Shown here: positions 15,998 to 22,591 of the stretch, piece after piece
Position numbering within the stretch: position 1 is the first letter of the stretch
Layout of the letters: the number at the start of each line of letters is the position of its first letter
Assembly (NCBI GenBank): GCA_017445875.1
Contig: JAFSRZ010000003.1
Coordinates: 1-35,756, forward strand
Direction: 5' to 3'
DNA from: Oscillospiraceae bacterium
Lineage (GTDB): Bacteria; Bacillota; Clostridia; Oscillospirales; Oscillospiraceae
Length of the DNA stretch: 35,756 nucleotides
Translations under genes and position numbers: made by a program
The notes under the pieces: model-generated
Database searches by the model: none
What the model saw: the letters and a program-made list of their open reading frames with translations, nothing else
What the model was told of the DNA's origin: nothing

Positions 15998-17317
15998 TCA
16001 GGACGGCGTGACCTCCGTCCACGGCTGGAACGTGTGACCGATTTCCAGCGCGTCCGAAAGAAACGTGTTCAGACCGGAACGGCTGACGGTTCCGCCGAGC
16101 CAGAGCGAGAACGTTTCCGGCTGTTGGGAAACGGCGTCCAGTAATTGCGCGGCCTGCCGGGACGTGCGAAGCGGCGTCTCCGTGCGGTCGAGCGCGGGAC
16201 GCAGACACAGAAATCCGGCGTTCCGTACGGCGCGGGACAATTCCTCCCCGGCACCGTCCACGCAGACCAGACGCGTTTTTTCCATGGTCGTGTGGCGCAG
16301 AAGCGAATTACACGCTTCCAGACATTCCAGCACGCTTTCCGGCGCGCCGGACGGGACATAAAGCCCGACACGGTATCCGGTAGCGGTCATTCTCCGCAGT
16401 AAGTCGCCGTTGCCGGACAGAAACGCCTCGTCACAAAAGACCGTGGCGCGAAGCCCGTACCGGTCGAGAACGTCCAGCAAAGAGGCGGTCACGCCGTCGC
16501 CGCGCAGACAGAGATACACTGTCTTTGGTTCGGGCGGCGGTTCGGGTTCGGGTGTCGTGACGGGTTCGGGTTCCGGCGTCGTGACAGGTTCGGGTTCCGG
16601 CGTCGTGACCGGTTGCGGCGGTTCCGGTTTCGCGGTCGACGACGTAACAGGTTTGTCCGGCGTTGTCGACGATGTGGCGGGTTTGGAGACTGACGATGTG
16701 TCCGGCACGGACGGCGCGGAATCCGGCTCTTCCGGCGCTACGGGTGCCGGTTCCGGTTCCGGTATCGTGACGGGTTCGGGTTCCAGCGCCGCGACATACT
16801 CCTGATAGGCCGTGTTCAGTTGGAATGTCGCCGCCTTGGCGAAAGCCCGTTCTGTCATGACAAAGGAATCACTCCGCAACCAGACAAGTTTCCCGTGTTC
16901 CACGTCGGTGGTCGAGTAGAGCATGTCGAAATAGTTCGCCACGACGTACGCCGGGACAAAGAAATTGTCGCCGCGATAGATGAGGCCGGGGGAATATGTG
17001 CGTTCTTCCGGGTCTTTGGCGTAGGGGACATCCTTTTGAAACAGCAGACACTTGTCACCGCGATAAATCAGCATGGAATTTTGGATTTTGGCGCGGGAAA
17101 TGCCGGTTGTGTCGCGTACGTTTCCGGTGAATATGTCGCCGGAAATGTACAGGTAGCCGTCGTCCCAGAAAGGCATAGTCTCCCCGGAGAGCGGGAGAAC
17201 CATATTTTCCACGGCGACAAAGTAAAGTTCCTCCTGTTGCGAGGCGGCGGCGCGGGACAGTCCGAACAGGCACAGAATGCAGAATGCCGCCGCTATGATT
17301 CGCTGTCCGCGAGACAT
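15998..17317 (-). CDS. Secreted protein with degenerate polysaccharide-deacetylase (NodB) domain
   Basis: 439 residues. A signal peptide (1-25) is followed by a beta-rich domain (about 31-150; VENMVLPLSGETMPFWDDGYLYI, FFVPAYVVANYF) resembling the copper-amine-oxidase N-terminal stalk domain. A Pro/Glu/Thr/Ser linker (178-264) has VTTPEPEP repeats. Residues 265-435 follow the NodB pattern (KTVYLCL, LLDVLDRYGLRATVF, NGDLLRRMTATGYRVG). The catalytic residues are missing: the TFDDG metal site reads LRGDG (271-275) and the HxxxH region reads GLYVPSG (318-324). It is therefore probably a non-catalytic, carbohydrate-binding relic. The gene lies 18 bp after the DUF4127 gene on the same strand and is likely cotranscribed. 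Confidence 0.78.
   Translation of the reverse strand: MSRGQRIIAAAFCILCLFGLSRAAASQQEELYFVAVENMVLPLSGETMPFWDDGYLYISGDIFTGNVRDTTGISRAKIQNSMLIYRGDKCLLFQKDVPYAKDPEERTYSPGLIYRGDNFFVPAYVVANYFDMLYSTTDVEHGKLVWLRSDSFVMTERAFAKAATFQLNTAYQEYVAALEPEPVTIPEPEPAPVAPEEPDSAPSVPDTSSVSKPATSSTTPDKPVTSSTAKPEPPQPVTTPEPEPVTTPEPEPVTTPEPEPPPEPKTVYLCLRGDGVTASLLDVLDRYGLRATVFCDEAFLSGNGDLLRRMTATGYRVGLYVPSGAPESVLECLEACNSLLRHTTMEKTRLVCVDGAGEELSRAVRNAGFLCLRPALDRTETPLRTSRQAAQLLDAVSQQPETFSLWLGGTVSRSGLNTFLSDALEIGHTFQPWTEVTPS
16530..16610 (-). repeat. 24-bp in-frame tandem repeats encoding VTTPEPEP
   Basis: About three copies of a unit containing GGTTCGGGTTCCGGCGTCGT (plus strand), in the linker of the deacetylase-like protein. 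Confidence 0.7.
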
Positions 17318-17335
17318 GACACGCGCTCCTTTCCG

Positions 17336-19135
17336 TCACGGTTCCTCCAAAGTGGTGTCCACCGTGAACGACAATTCAAAAGTACGGTTCCACGGGAACA
17401 GGTAATCCCGTATGGACACGGCGAAAATATTCCGCGTTGTCCACGGCGAGAGGCCGCGGAGAAGTTCCGTATTGCGCAGATTGTCGCAGACCTTTTCACA
17501 TTCCGGCGCGAACAGTTCCGAAAGTTTGCGTTCAATCCGTACCCGGTAAGGGGTATCGGGCGGGATGTTGCCGGTGTCGACGTTGAGCGACTTCAAATAA
17601 GCGTTGAGGGGTTCGCGGGTGTGCAAAATGTACTCCGTCAGCGCCATGGAGTTTGCCATCTGCCGGACTTGCGCGGCGTCGGCGTCGAGACCGCCCCCGG
17701 CGTCACAACACAGGTATAAATAGCGCGAGAACCCCATAGCGAACGCCGCCCCCGTGACATTCGCTTGGTCATACTTCCCGGCGTAGGCCACCAGTCCCGC
17801 GAACGGGACACGCTTTAATAATTCCTGTTCGAGCGCGTCGCCGTAGGCGTTGTTGCTGGCTTCGTTCAGGACTGTTGGAATGTGCAGGGCAAGATTTCTT
17901 TCGAGTGTCGAGACTAATTCTTCTATATATTCGTCGGACTGTTCCGGGTTTTCCGGGGCGGTCATGACAAGAAATTGTAACTCGGCGTCTTTTTCGTCGA
18001 CCTGTTCGGCGCGGAAAAAGTCAAGGTGCAGTTTTACGACATCCTCCAGCGTGTACAGGTCGAACTCCGACGAATGTTTCTCTTCCGTGCCGCCGACGTA
18101 GCGCACCGACGCCCGGACATGATAATCATAGGCCTCTTGCGCGACACGTCCCACGAACAGCCGCGCCAGACTGTCAAGCCCCGCCATGACCGCGATTCCC
18201 GACGACACGTCGTCGCCGATACGCGTACGCAGATAGCGCAATTCGTTGTACTGGATGTTCTCCCGGTTTGACGAATCATCCACGCCGATGAGCAGTTGCA
18301 CGTTGTCAAAGGCTTGGATTTCCGACAAAACTTCGTCCGTGAGCGTGAGTTTCCGCCGCCGTACGCCTAAATACATGTCCAGCAGTCGCGGCGTGAGCGC
18401 GTCCCGGAAGCGTTCCTTTTCCAGCGCGTTTTCGGCGGGGGTGTGTCCGTCCTGCGCGTAGGGGTAGAGCGAAAAGACATGTTGCAAGGTCAATTCCCTG
18501 TCCGGCAGTACCGGACGCGGCACCATGCCATATTCCCGCAAAGCGTAATATTCGGCCTCCCCGATTCCGCGATAGCCGACAGTCGGCGACAGCCGCGCCA
18601 GACTGTCAAACAGGTACAACCTGTTCCGGGGGTTTTTCGCTATGGGAAGCACGTACTTTTTGAACGCCTCAATTTCGCCCATCGTGGAACGCTTGGAGAA
18701 TGTCAGGGGCCACGTCTCCCGCACGGAGCGCGAGTGTACCAGTCCGCCCGAAAAGAGCTGGTCAAGCGACAGTATGAACGTCTGACACCCGGCGCGGCCC
18801 ATGTCGCGCACCCATTCAAAGAGCGCTTCCCGGTTGCCGTAGGGGGTACCGTTTTCGTTACGGGGCTGACCGTCCAGCGCCGTACGGAACCAGTCGCGGG
18901 GGGGCATGACGATTTCCCAGCCCGACGCCTCCGCCGCGTATACCACATCCTCAAAGTTGTCGGTGCGGTCGTCGAGCGGCACGTAGGCGATGACGCGTGA
19001 CCAGTCGCGGAAACGTTCCGGGTACAGGCGACGTTGCGCGAGTTCCCACGCAATCAGCGCCAGCAAAAGCACAATCACGCCGACAAGTATCGGACGTAAC
19101 GGAAATTTACGATGTTGTTTTCTTCTACGCCGCAT
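17336..19135 (-). CDS. DUF4127 family protein, membrane-anchored
   Basis: 599 residues. A basic N terminus (MRRRRKQHRKF) and one transmembrane helix (about 15-33) are followed by a large extracytoplasmic domain that opens with VPLDDR (52-57), the hallmark start of DUF4127 proteins. Other conserved-looking stretches are FILSLDQLFSGGLVHSR and LIGVDDSSNRENIQYNELRY. The family's biochemical function is not established. Some arrangements place it near carbohydrate or envelope genes, which agrees with the deacetylase-like gene 18 bp downstream. A sigma-A promoter at 19169-19197 drives it and shares its upstream region with the divergent metal-efflux genes. The gene is intact and of normal length for the family. 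Confidence 0.8.
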   Translation of the reverse strand: MRRRRKQHRKFPLRPILVGVIVLLLALIAWELAQRRLYPERFRDWSRVIAYVPLDDRTDNFEDVVYAAEASGWEIVMPPRDWFRTALDGQPRNENGTPYGNREALFEWVRDMGRAGCQTFILSLDQLFSGGLVHSRSVRETWPLTFSKRSTMGEIEAFKKYVLPIAKNPRNRLYLFDSLARLSPTVGYRGIGEAEYYALREYGMVPRPVLPDRELTLQHVFSLYPYAQDGHTPAENALEKERFRDALTPRLLDMYLGVRRRKLTLTDEVLSEIQAFDNVQLLIGVDDSSNRENIQYNELRYLRTRIGDDVSSGIAVMAGLDSLARLFVGRVAQEAYDYHVRASVRYVGGTEEKHSSEFDLYTLEDVVKLHLDFFRAEQVDEKDAELQFLVMTAPENPEQSDEYIEELVSTLERNLALHIPTVLNEASNNAYGDALEQELLKRVPFAGLVAYAGKYDQANVTGAAFAMGFSRYLYLCCDAGGGLDADAAQVRQMANSMALTEYILHTREPLNAYLKSLNVDTGNIPPDTPYRVRIERKLSELFAPECEKVCDNLRNTELLRGLSPWTTRNIFAVSIRDYLFPWNRTFELSFTVDTTLEEP

Positions 19136-19168
19136 GGCCTCCGCTCCTTTCGCCGCGATAACGTGACT

Positions 19169-19197
19169 ATTTTACAAAAGCCAACACAAAATGTCAA
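19169..19197 (-). promoter_or_regulatory. Sigma-A promoter of the DUF4127 operon
   Basis: Minus strand TTGACA (19192-19197), a 17-nt spacer and TAAAAT (19169-19174). The -35 is perfect. It faces the metal-efflux promoter almost back to back. Confidence 0.75.
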
Positions 19198-19201
19198 TAC
19201 C

Positions 19202-19215
19202 ACGGAAATTTCCGT
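19202..19215. promoter_or_regulatory. Palindrome between two divergent -35 boxes
   Basis: ACGGAAATTTCCGT is a perfect 14-bp palindrome, 4 bp from the leftward TTGACA and 1 bp from the rightward TTGACA. A regulator bound here could control both promoters. Confidence 0.55.
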
Positions 19216-19216
19216 C

Positions 19217-19245
19217 TTGACATTTTCTGACAGGTGTGCTATCAT
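19217..19245 (+). promoter_or_regulatory. Sigma-A promoter of the HMA chaperone/CadA pair
   Basis: TTGACA (19217-19222), a 17-nt spacer and TATCAT (19240-19245). It lies just upstream of the 22-bp palindromic operator, which would cover the start of transcription. Confidence 0.8.
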
Positions 19246-19257
19246 GCGTCTAACAAA

Positions 19258-19279
19258 CATATGAACAATTGTTCATATG
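19258..19279. promoter_or_regulatory. ArsR/SmtB-type metal-sensor operator
   Basis: A perfect 22-bp inverted repeat with half-site CATATGAACAA. It matches the ATATGAAC...GTTCATAT type bound by SmtB, CzrA and CadC repressors. It lies 13 bp after the -10 box and 6 bp before the ribosome binding site, where a repressor would block transcription until zinc or cadmium is bound. No ArsR gene is in the window, so the repressor is encoded elsewhere. Confidence 0.7.
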
Positions 19280-19298
19280 AACTATGGAGGGACAGCGT

Positions 19299-19517
19299 AT
19301 GAAAAAGACGTATCAAATTGACGTGGACTGTGCCAACTGCGCCAACCTGATGGAGGAAACCGCCAATAAAACCGAGGGCGTCAAACACTGTACGGTCAGC
19401 TTCATGACGCTCAAAATGAAAGTCGAGTTTCAGGACGGCGTGGACGCGTCCGAAGTCATGGAGCGCGTCCGCGAGAACTGCCGCAAGGTCGAGCCGGACT
19501 GTGAAATCTATCTGTGA
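19299..19517 (+). CDS. Heavy-metal-associated (HMA) domain protein, metallochaperone
   Basis: A 72-residue ferredoxin-like HMA domain with the metal-binding pair C11-A-N-C14 (VDCANCANLM) and a typical C-terminal strand. The start at ATG 19299 is preferred over an in-frame ATG at 19284 because GGAGG (19286-19290) sits 8 nt before it. The following P-type ATPase has no N-terminal HMA domain, so this gene appears to supply it in trans. Soluble HMA proteins hand Zn/Cd (or Cu) to the pump. The GMxCxxC loop of copper chaperones is replaced by DVDCANC, favouring a divalent metal. Expression is expected to follow the palindromic operator at 19258-19279. Confidence 0.88.
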   Translation: MKKTYQIDVDCANCANLMEETANKTEGVKHCTVSFMTLKMKVEFQDGVDASEVMERVRENCRKVEPDCEIYL

Positions 19518-19558
19518 CACGGAATAGTGTCCGCTGACACGAGAGAAGGCTGATTTTC

Positions 19559-21445
19559 ATGAACCGGAAACAGAAAACACTCCTGATACGGATTGTCGCG
19601 GCGGCGGTCTTTTTCGTGCCGCTGTACCTGATTTCCGAACAACTCATTCCCGTACGCATGCCGCCCGCCGCGCTGTTTACACTCTTTCTGTTGCCGTACC
19701 TGCTGGCGGGGTACGACGTTCTCCGGAAAGCGTTACTGGGTATCCGCAACCGTCGCGTGTTCGACGAAAACTTCCTCATGACCGTGGCGACACTCGGCGC
19801 GATTGTCCTCGGCGAGTACGCCGAAGGTGCCGCCGTCATGATTCTGTATCAGGTCGGCGAACTGTTCCAGAGTTACGCCGTGGGCAAGAGCCGCCGCAAT
19901 ATCACGGCGTTGATGGATATCCGCCCCGATTACGCTAATTTGGAAGTCGACGGCGCGTTACACCGTACTGACCCCGACGAAATCCCCGTGGGAAGCGTGA
20001 TTGTCGTACAGCCCGGCGAAAAAGTCCCGCTCGACGGCGTGGTATTGGAGGGACATTCGTCCCTGAACACAAGCGCCCTGACAGGGGAAAGCGCGTTACG
20101 CGATATCGCCCCCGGCGACGAAATTTTGAGCGGCTGCGTCAACATGAACGGCGTTCTGAAAGTCCGTACCTCCAAGGAGTTCGACGAATCCACCGCTTCC
20201 AAGGTCCTTGACCTCGTGGAGAACGCCGTAGCACGGAAAGCGAAGTCTGAAACCTTTATCGCAAAGTTCGCCCGATACTATACGCCGTTCGTGTGTTACG
20301 CCGCGCTGGCGTTGGCAATTGTCCCGCCGCTGTTTCTGACGCTGACGGGTTCCGGTGGCGCGTGGGGGACGTGGATTTTCCGCGCCTGTACGTTTTTAGT
20401 GATTAGCTGTCCGTGTGCGCTGGTTATCAGTATTCCGTTGAGCTTTTTCGCGGGAATCGGCGGAGCCAGTCACCGGGGCATTTTAGTCAAGGGCGCGAAC
20501 TATCTCGAAACGCTTGCCGATGTCCGCGTGATTGCCTTCGACAAAACCGGCACCATGACCAAGGGCAGTTTCAACGTGACCGGCGTACATTATCCGTCGA
20601 TGGACGAAAGCGCCTTACTGGAATATGCCGCCCATGCGGAGTGTGCGTCGTCACACCCTGTCAGTCGAAGCCTCCAGACCGCGTACGGCAGAACCCCCGA
20701 CCGGAACCGTGTCGACAACGTGCGCGAACACGCCGGAGAGGGCGTCACGGCGAACGTCGACGGCGTACAAGTCGCCGTGGGCAACGAAAAACTGATGAAG
20801 CGTTTAGGCGTACCGTTCCGCCCGTGCCACCACCCCGGAACGATTCTGCACATGGGCATTGACGGCGCGTACGGCGGACATATCGTAGTTTCGGACGAAC
20901 TCAAAGACCACGCCTCTGAAGCCGTGCGGCAGTTGCGCCGCGCCGGTGTCGAGAAAATTGTCATGCTCACCGGCGACACCGAAGCCGTCGCGGAACGTGT
21001 CGCGGCGGAACTCGGCCTCACCGACTACCGCGCCGGACTGCTTCCCGCCGACAAAGTAGCCTGTGCCGAAGCGCTGTTACAGTCCTGCAAGCCGCGTCAG
21101 AAATTCGCGTTCGTCGGTGACGGAATCAACGACGCCCCGGTACTTGCCCGCGCTGACATTGGAATCGCTATGGGCGCGCTCGGTTCCGACGCCGCGATTG
21201 AGGCCGCCGACGTGGTACTCATGGACGACGACCCGTTAAAGATTGCGACCGCCATTCGCATTGCCCGAAAGTGTCTGCGGATTGTGCGGGAAAACATTGT
21301 CTTTTCACTGACAGTCAAAGCGGCGTGTCTGCTGTTGGTGGCCGTCGGACTGGGGAATATGTGGCTTGCGATAGCCGCCGATGTCGGCGTGATGGTGCTT
21401 GCCGTTCTCAACGCCATGCGCTGTCTCATGGTCGAGAAATTATAA
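19559..21445 (+). CDS. cadA: P1B-type Zn2+/Cd2+/Pb2+-exporting ATPase lacking an HMA domain
   Basis: 628 residues. It starts directly in membrane helices and has all core motifs: actuator TGES (175-178), membrane SCPC (283-286, followed by ALVISIPL), phosphorylation D328 in DKTGT, SSHP (364-367) and the GDGINDAPVL hinge. The last helices contain the Lys (SLTVKAAC) and DVG (AIAADVG) that mark subgroup P1B-2, which exports Zn, Cd or Pb. A typical CadA carries one or two HMA domains at the N terminus; here that module is the separate gene 41 bp upstream. An AGAGAAGG site precedes the ATG. The pump confers divalent-metal resistance at the cytoplasmic membrane. Confidence 0.93.
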   Translation: MNRKQKTLLIRIVAAAVFFVPLYLISEQLIPVRMPPAALFTLFLLPYLLAGYDVLRKALLGIRNRRVFDENFLMTVATLGAIVLGEYAEGAAVMILYQVGELFQSYAVGKSRRNITALMDIRPDYANLEVDGALHRTDPDEIPVGSVIVVQPGEKVPLDGVVLEGHSSLNTSALTGESALRDIAPGDEILSGCVNMNGVLKVRTSKEFDESTASKVLDLVENAVARKAKSETFIAKFARYYTPFVCYAALALAIVPPLFLTLTGSGGAWGTWIFRACTFLVISCPCALVISIPLSFFAGIGGASHRGILVKGANYLETLADVRVIAFDKTGTMTKGSFNVTGVHYPSMDESALLEYAAHAECASSHPVSRSLQTAYGRTPDRNRVDNVREHAGEGVTANVDGVQVAVGNEKLMKRLGVPFRPCHHPGTILHMGIDGAYGGHIVVSDELKDHASEAVRQLRRAGVEKIVMLTGDTEAVAERVAAELGLTDYRAGLLPADKVACAEALLQSCKPRQKFAFVGDGINDAPVLARADIGIAMGALGSDAAIEAADVVLMDDDPLKIATAIRIARKCLRIVRENIVFSLTVKAACLLLVAVGLGNMWLAIAADVGVMVLAVLNAMRCLMVEKL

Positions 21446-21449
21446 CAAA

Positions 21450-21490
21450 ACCGCCGTTCCCCGGTTTGTCACGGGGAGCGGCGTTACCAT
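21450..21490 (+). terminator. Terminator after cadA
   Basis: GCCGTTCCCC pairs with GGGGAGCGGC (one G-T wobble) around a GGTTTGTCAC loop, then GTTACCATTTTC. The T tract is weak but placement directly after the stop is right. Confidence 0.6.
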
Positions 21491-21537
21491 TTTCTGGAAG
21501 TAAAAAATTTGGAAAAATTTCAAAAAATCTCTTGCAA

Positions 21538-21560
21538 TCCGTTTCGGAATCTGGTATCAT
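21538..21560 (+). promoter_or_regulatory. Promoter of a probable non-coding RNA
   Basis: TTGCAA about 17 nt ahead of TATCAT (21555-21560), downstream of an A/T-rich stretch (21500-21530) that could serve as an UP element. It is followed by sequence with no credible ORF. Confidence 0.6.
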
Positions 21561-21725
21561 AGGAGATGTAGTGGAAGCCTTACAAGTCGGCGGACATTAC
21601 CGGAAACAGAATAAGCGGTAGGCCGTGCAGTGTGACCAGCACCGTACAGCCCTATGATGAGTGAAGCGTTCAACCTACCACTCAACACAACAGACGATTT
21701 ATGCCTGCACCGTGGGCATAGTATA

Positions 21726-21765
21726 CCTATTTTCCCGGACGTTTGCAAGAGGAAAACAGGTTTTG
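21726..21765 (+). terminator. First terminator-like hairpin in the RNA
   Basis: CCTATTTTCC (21726-21735) with GGAAAACAGG (21751-21760), one A-C mismatch, followed by TTTTG. It may end the RNA at about 200 nt. Confidence 0.5.
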
Positions 21766-21793
21766 TAATCGTTTTGTAAAGTTCTGAAAGGTT

Positions 21794-21835
21794 CAGGCGG
21801 TGTTGAGTTCACGCTCGGCACCGCCTGTTTTGTTT
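21794..21835 (+). terminator. Strong terminator ending the RNA locus
   Basis: CAGGCGGTG (21794-21802) with CACCGCCTG (21819-21827), inner GAG/CTC pairing, then TTTTGTTT. Confidence 0.8.
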
Positions 21836-21847
21836 CTGTCAGGGATG

Positions 21848-21865
21848 GTCTGGACGTGTCCAGAC
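21848..21865. promoter_or_regulatory. Perfect 8-2-8 inverted repeat ahead of a small ORF
   Basis: GTCTGGAC-GT-GTCCAGAC, flanked by CTGTCAG on both sides. It may be an operator or an RNA hairpin. No T tract follows, so it is not an obvious terminator. Confidence 0.45.
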
Positions 21866-21932
21866 ACCAACTGTCAGAAAGGTCGGGATGTGGAGAAAAA
21901 TGTACAACGTCTGTATGAAAGGAGGTGCAACT

Positions 21933-22112
21933 GTGTTATTCTATATTTTAGATTTGCTGACAGGCGGTATGAGTAATGTAAACCGCGACAGTTCCAGCAT
22001 GAAGAAATATAATGCTGACCCCGGGCGATACAAAGTTTTTGATAATCCAACCGAGCGGTCAAAGGTGGCTCGAGAAATTAAACAGCACACTGACGCAAAC
22101 AGGAACAGATGA
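21933..22112 (+). CDS. Small uncharacterised protein (59 aa)
   Basis: GTG start at 21933, chosen because AAAGGAGG lies 7 nt upstream. A longer reading from ATG 21888 has no ribosome binding site. The product has a short hydrophobic start (VLFYILDLLTGG) and a hydrophilic, charged remainder ending KQHTDANRNR. I do not recognise it. Base composition is more AT-rich than the neighbours, which hints at recent acquisition. It ends before a strong terminator (22135-22164) and follows a terminated RNA gene, with a palindrome at 21848-21865 upstream, so it seems to be an independent unit. The excellent ribosome binding site is the main argument that it is translated. Confidence 0.5.
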   Translation: MLFYILDLLTGGMSNVNRDSSSMKKYNADPGRYKVFDNPTERSKVAREIKQHTDANRNR

Positions 22113-22134
22113 TAACATTGGATAACTAATACGG

Positions 22135-22168
22135 GGCGCGGACACCGGTACAGGCGTCCGCGCCTCTT
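22135..22168 (+). terminator. Terminator of the 59-aa gene, overlapping the next promoter
   Basis: GGCGCGGAC (22135-22143) pairs with GTCCGCGCC (22156-22164), 9 bp perfect, then TCTTG. The tail merges with the -35 box of the antitoxin promoter. Confidence 0.65.
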
Positions 22169-22195
22169 GACGTTGCGCGGCGTCGCGGCTATAAT
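22167..22195 (+). promoter_or_regulatory. Sigma-A promoter of the VapB-like antitoxin gene
   Basis: TTGACG (22167-22172), a 17-nt spacer and a perfect TATAAT (22190-22195), 41 nt before the start codon. Confidence 0.8.
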
Positions 22196-22236
22196 GAACG
22201 CGTAACGCTTCACGGATGTTGTCAGGAGGTTGTAGC

Positions 22237-22446
22237 ATGGCGATTATTGGCGTATACAACGGCTCGTATATCGAGACCGACCACAAGTTTGAGAAGAACC
22301 AGCGTATTATTCTGACGCCGATTGAGCGTCCCAAGGGGCCGCCCGACCCGGTGAAAAAGGCACTGATTGAGGAACTCTACGGGTGCGCCCGTGACCCCGG
22401 CTTGACGCTGGAGGAAACCAAAGCGGAACGGCGGAATAAACAATGA
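22237..22446 (+). CDS. VapB-like antitoxin, orphaned by loss of its PIN toxin
   Basis: 69 residues from ATG 22237, with CAGGAGGT (22222-22229) upstream. The N-terminal strand pattern (AIIGVYNGSYIETDHKFEKNQ followed by RIILTPIE) resembles the short beta domain of antitoxins that precede PIN-domain toxins. The C-terminal half is charged and helical, as expected for the toxin-binding part. The stop overlaps the next ATG as ATGA, the classical antitoxin-toxin coupling. That downstream frame begins MRLLIDTNVI, a typical VapC start, but breaks at codon 11. The antitoxin itself looks intact. The assignment rests mainly on the toxin remnant; sequence similarity of the antitoxin alone would be weak evidence. 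Confidence 0.6.
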   Translation: MAIIGVYNGSYIETDHKFEKNQRIILTPIERPKGPPDPVKKALIEELYGCARDPGLTLEETKAERRNKQ

Positions 22447-22498
22447 GACTGTTAATCGACACGAATGTGATTTAGATTACCTTCATACATACGAATAA
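22443..22498 (+). pseudogene. Remnant of a PIN-domain (VapC-type) toxin gene
   Basis: ATG at 22443 (overlapping the antitoxin stop) reads MRLLIDTNVI then TAG. Restoring one T at about 22473 continues the frame as ILDYLHTYE before another stop at 22496-22498. MRLLIDTNVILDYL is the canonical PIN-domain start, with the first catalytic Asp in IDTNV. A PIN toxin is about 130 residues, so more than 110 are missing and the gene cannot be functional. The break point abuts the terminator at 22499. Confidence 0.75.
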
Positions 22499-22533
22499 CC
22501 CCGCCCGACTGTTACGCCGGACGGGGCTTTGTT
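22499..22533. terminator. Terminator-like hairpin between the toxin remnant and the DUF6935 gene
   Basis: CCCCG-C-CCG pairs with CGG-A-CGGGG (22518-22526), with one mismatch, then CTTTGTT on the plus strand. Minus-strand transcription of the DUF6935 gene also runs into it. Confidence 0.6.
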
Positions 22534-22591
22534 ACGGGTCAGCGGAAAGTCTGACATGTTCGGTGAAGCGGACAATATTTCCGTTTCGACG

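Larger units (their letters stand above)
21566..21835 (+). ncRNA. Candidate stand-alone structured RNA, about 200-270 nt
   Basis: The sequence has its own promoter, no credible ORF, several paired segments and two terminator-like hairpins. Pairs visible: GGTAGG (21617-21622) with CCTACC (21674-21679) enclosing GTGC/GCAC; TATGCC (21700-21705) with GGCATA (21715-21720); and TTACAA near the 5' end with TTGTAA near 21763, which could form a closing stem. The size, promoter and long-range closing stem would suit a 6S-like RNA, but I cannot identify a diagnostic motif. tmRNA, RNase P and SRP motifs are absent. Confidence 0.5.

Noticed and set aside
21566..21835. tmRNA, RNase P RNA or SRP RNA
   Set aside because: No alanine-tRNA-like end, no GAGGAAAGTC-type RNase P core and no SRP GGAAG-loop motif were found. 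A 6S RNA identity is possible but unproven, so it is left as an unassigned RNA.
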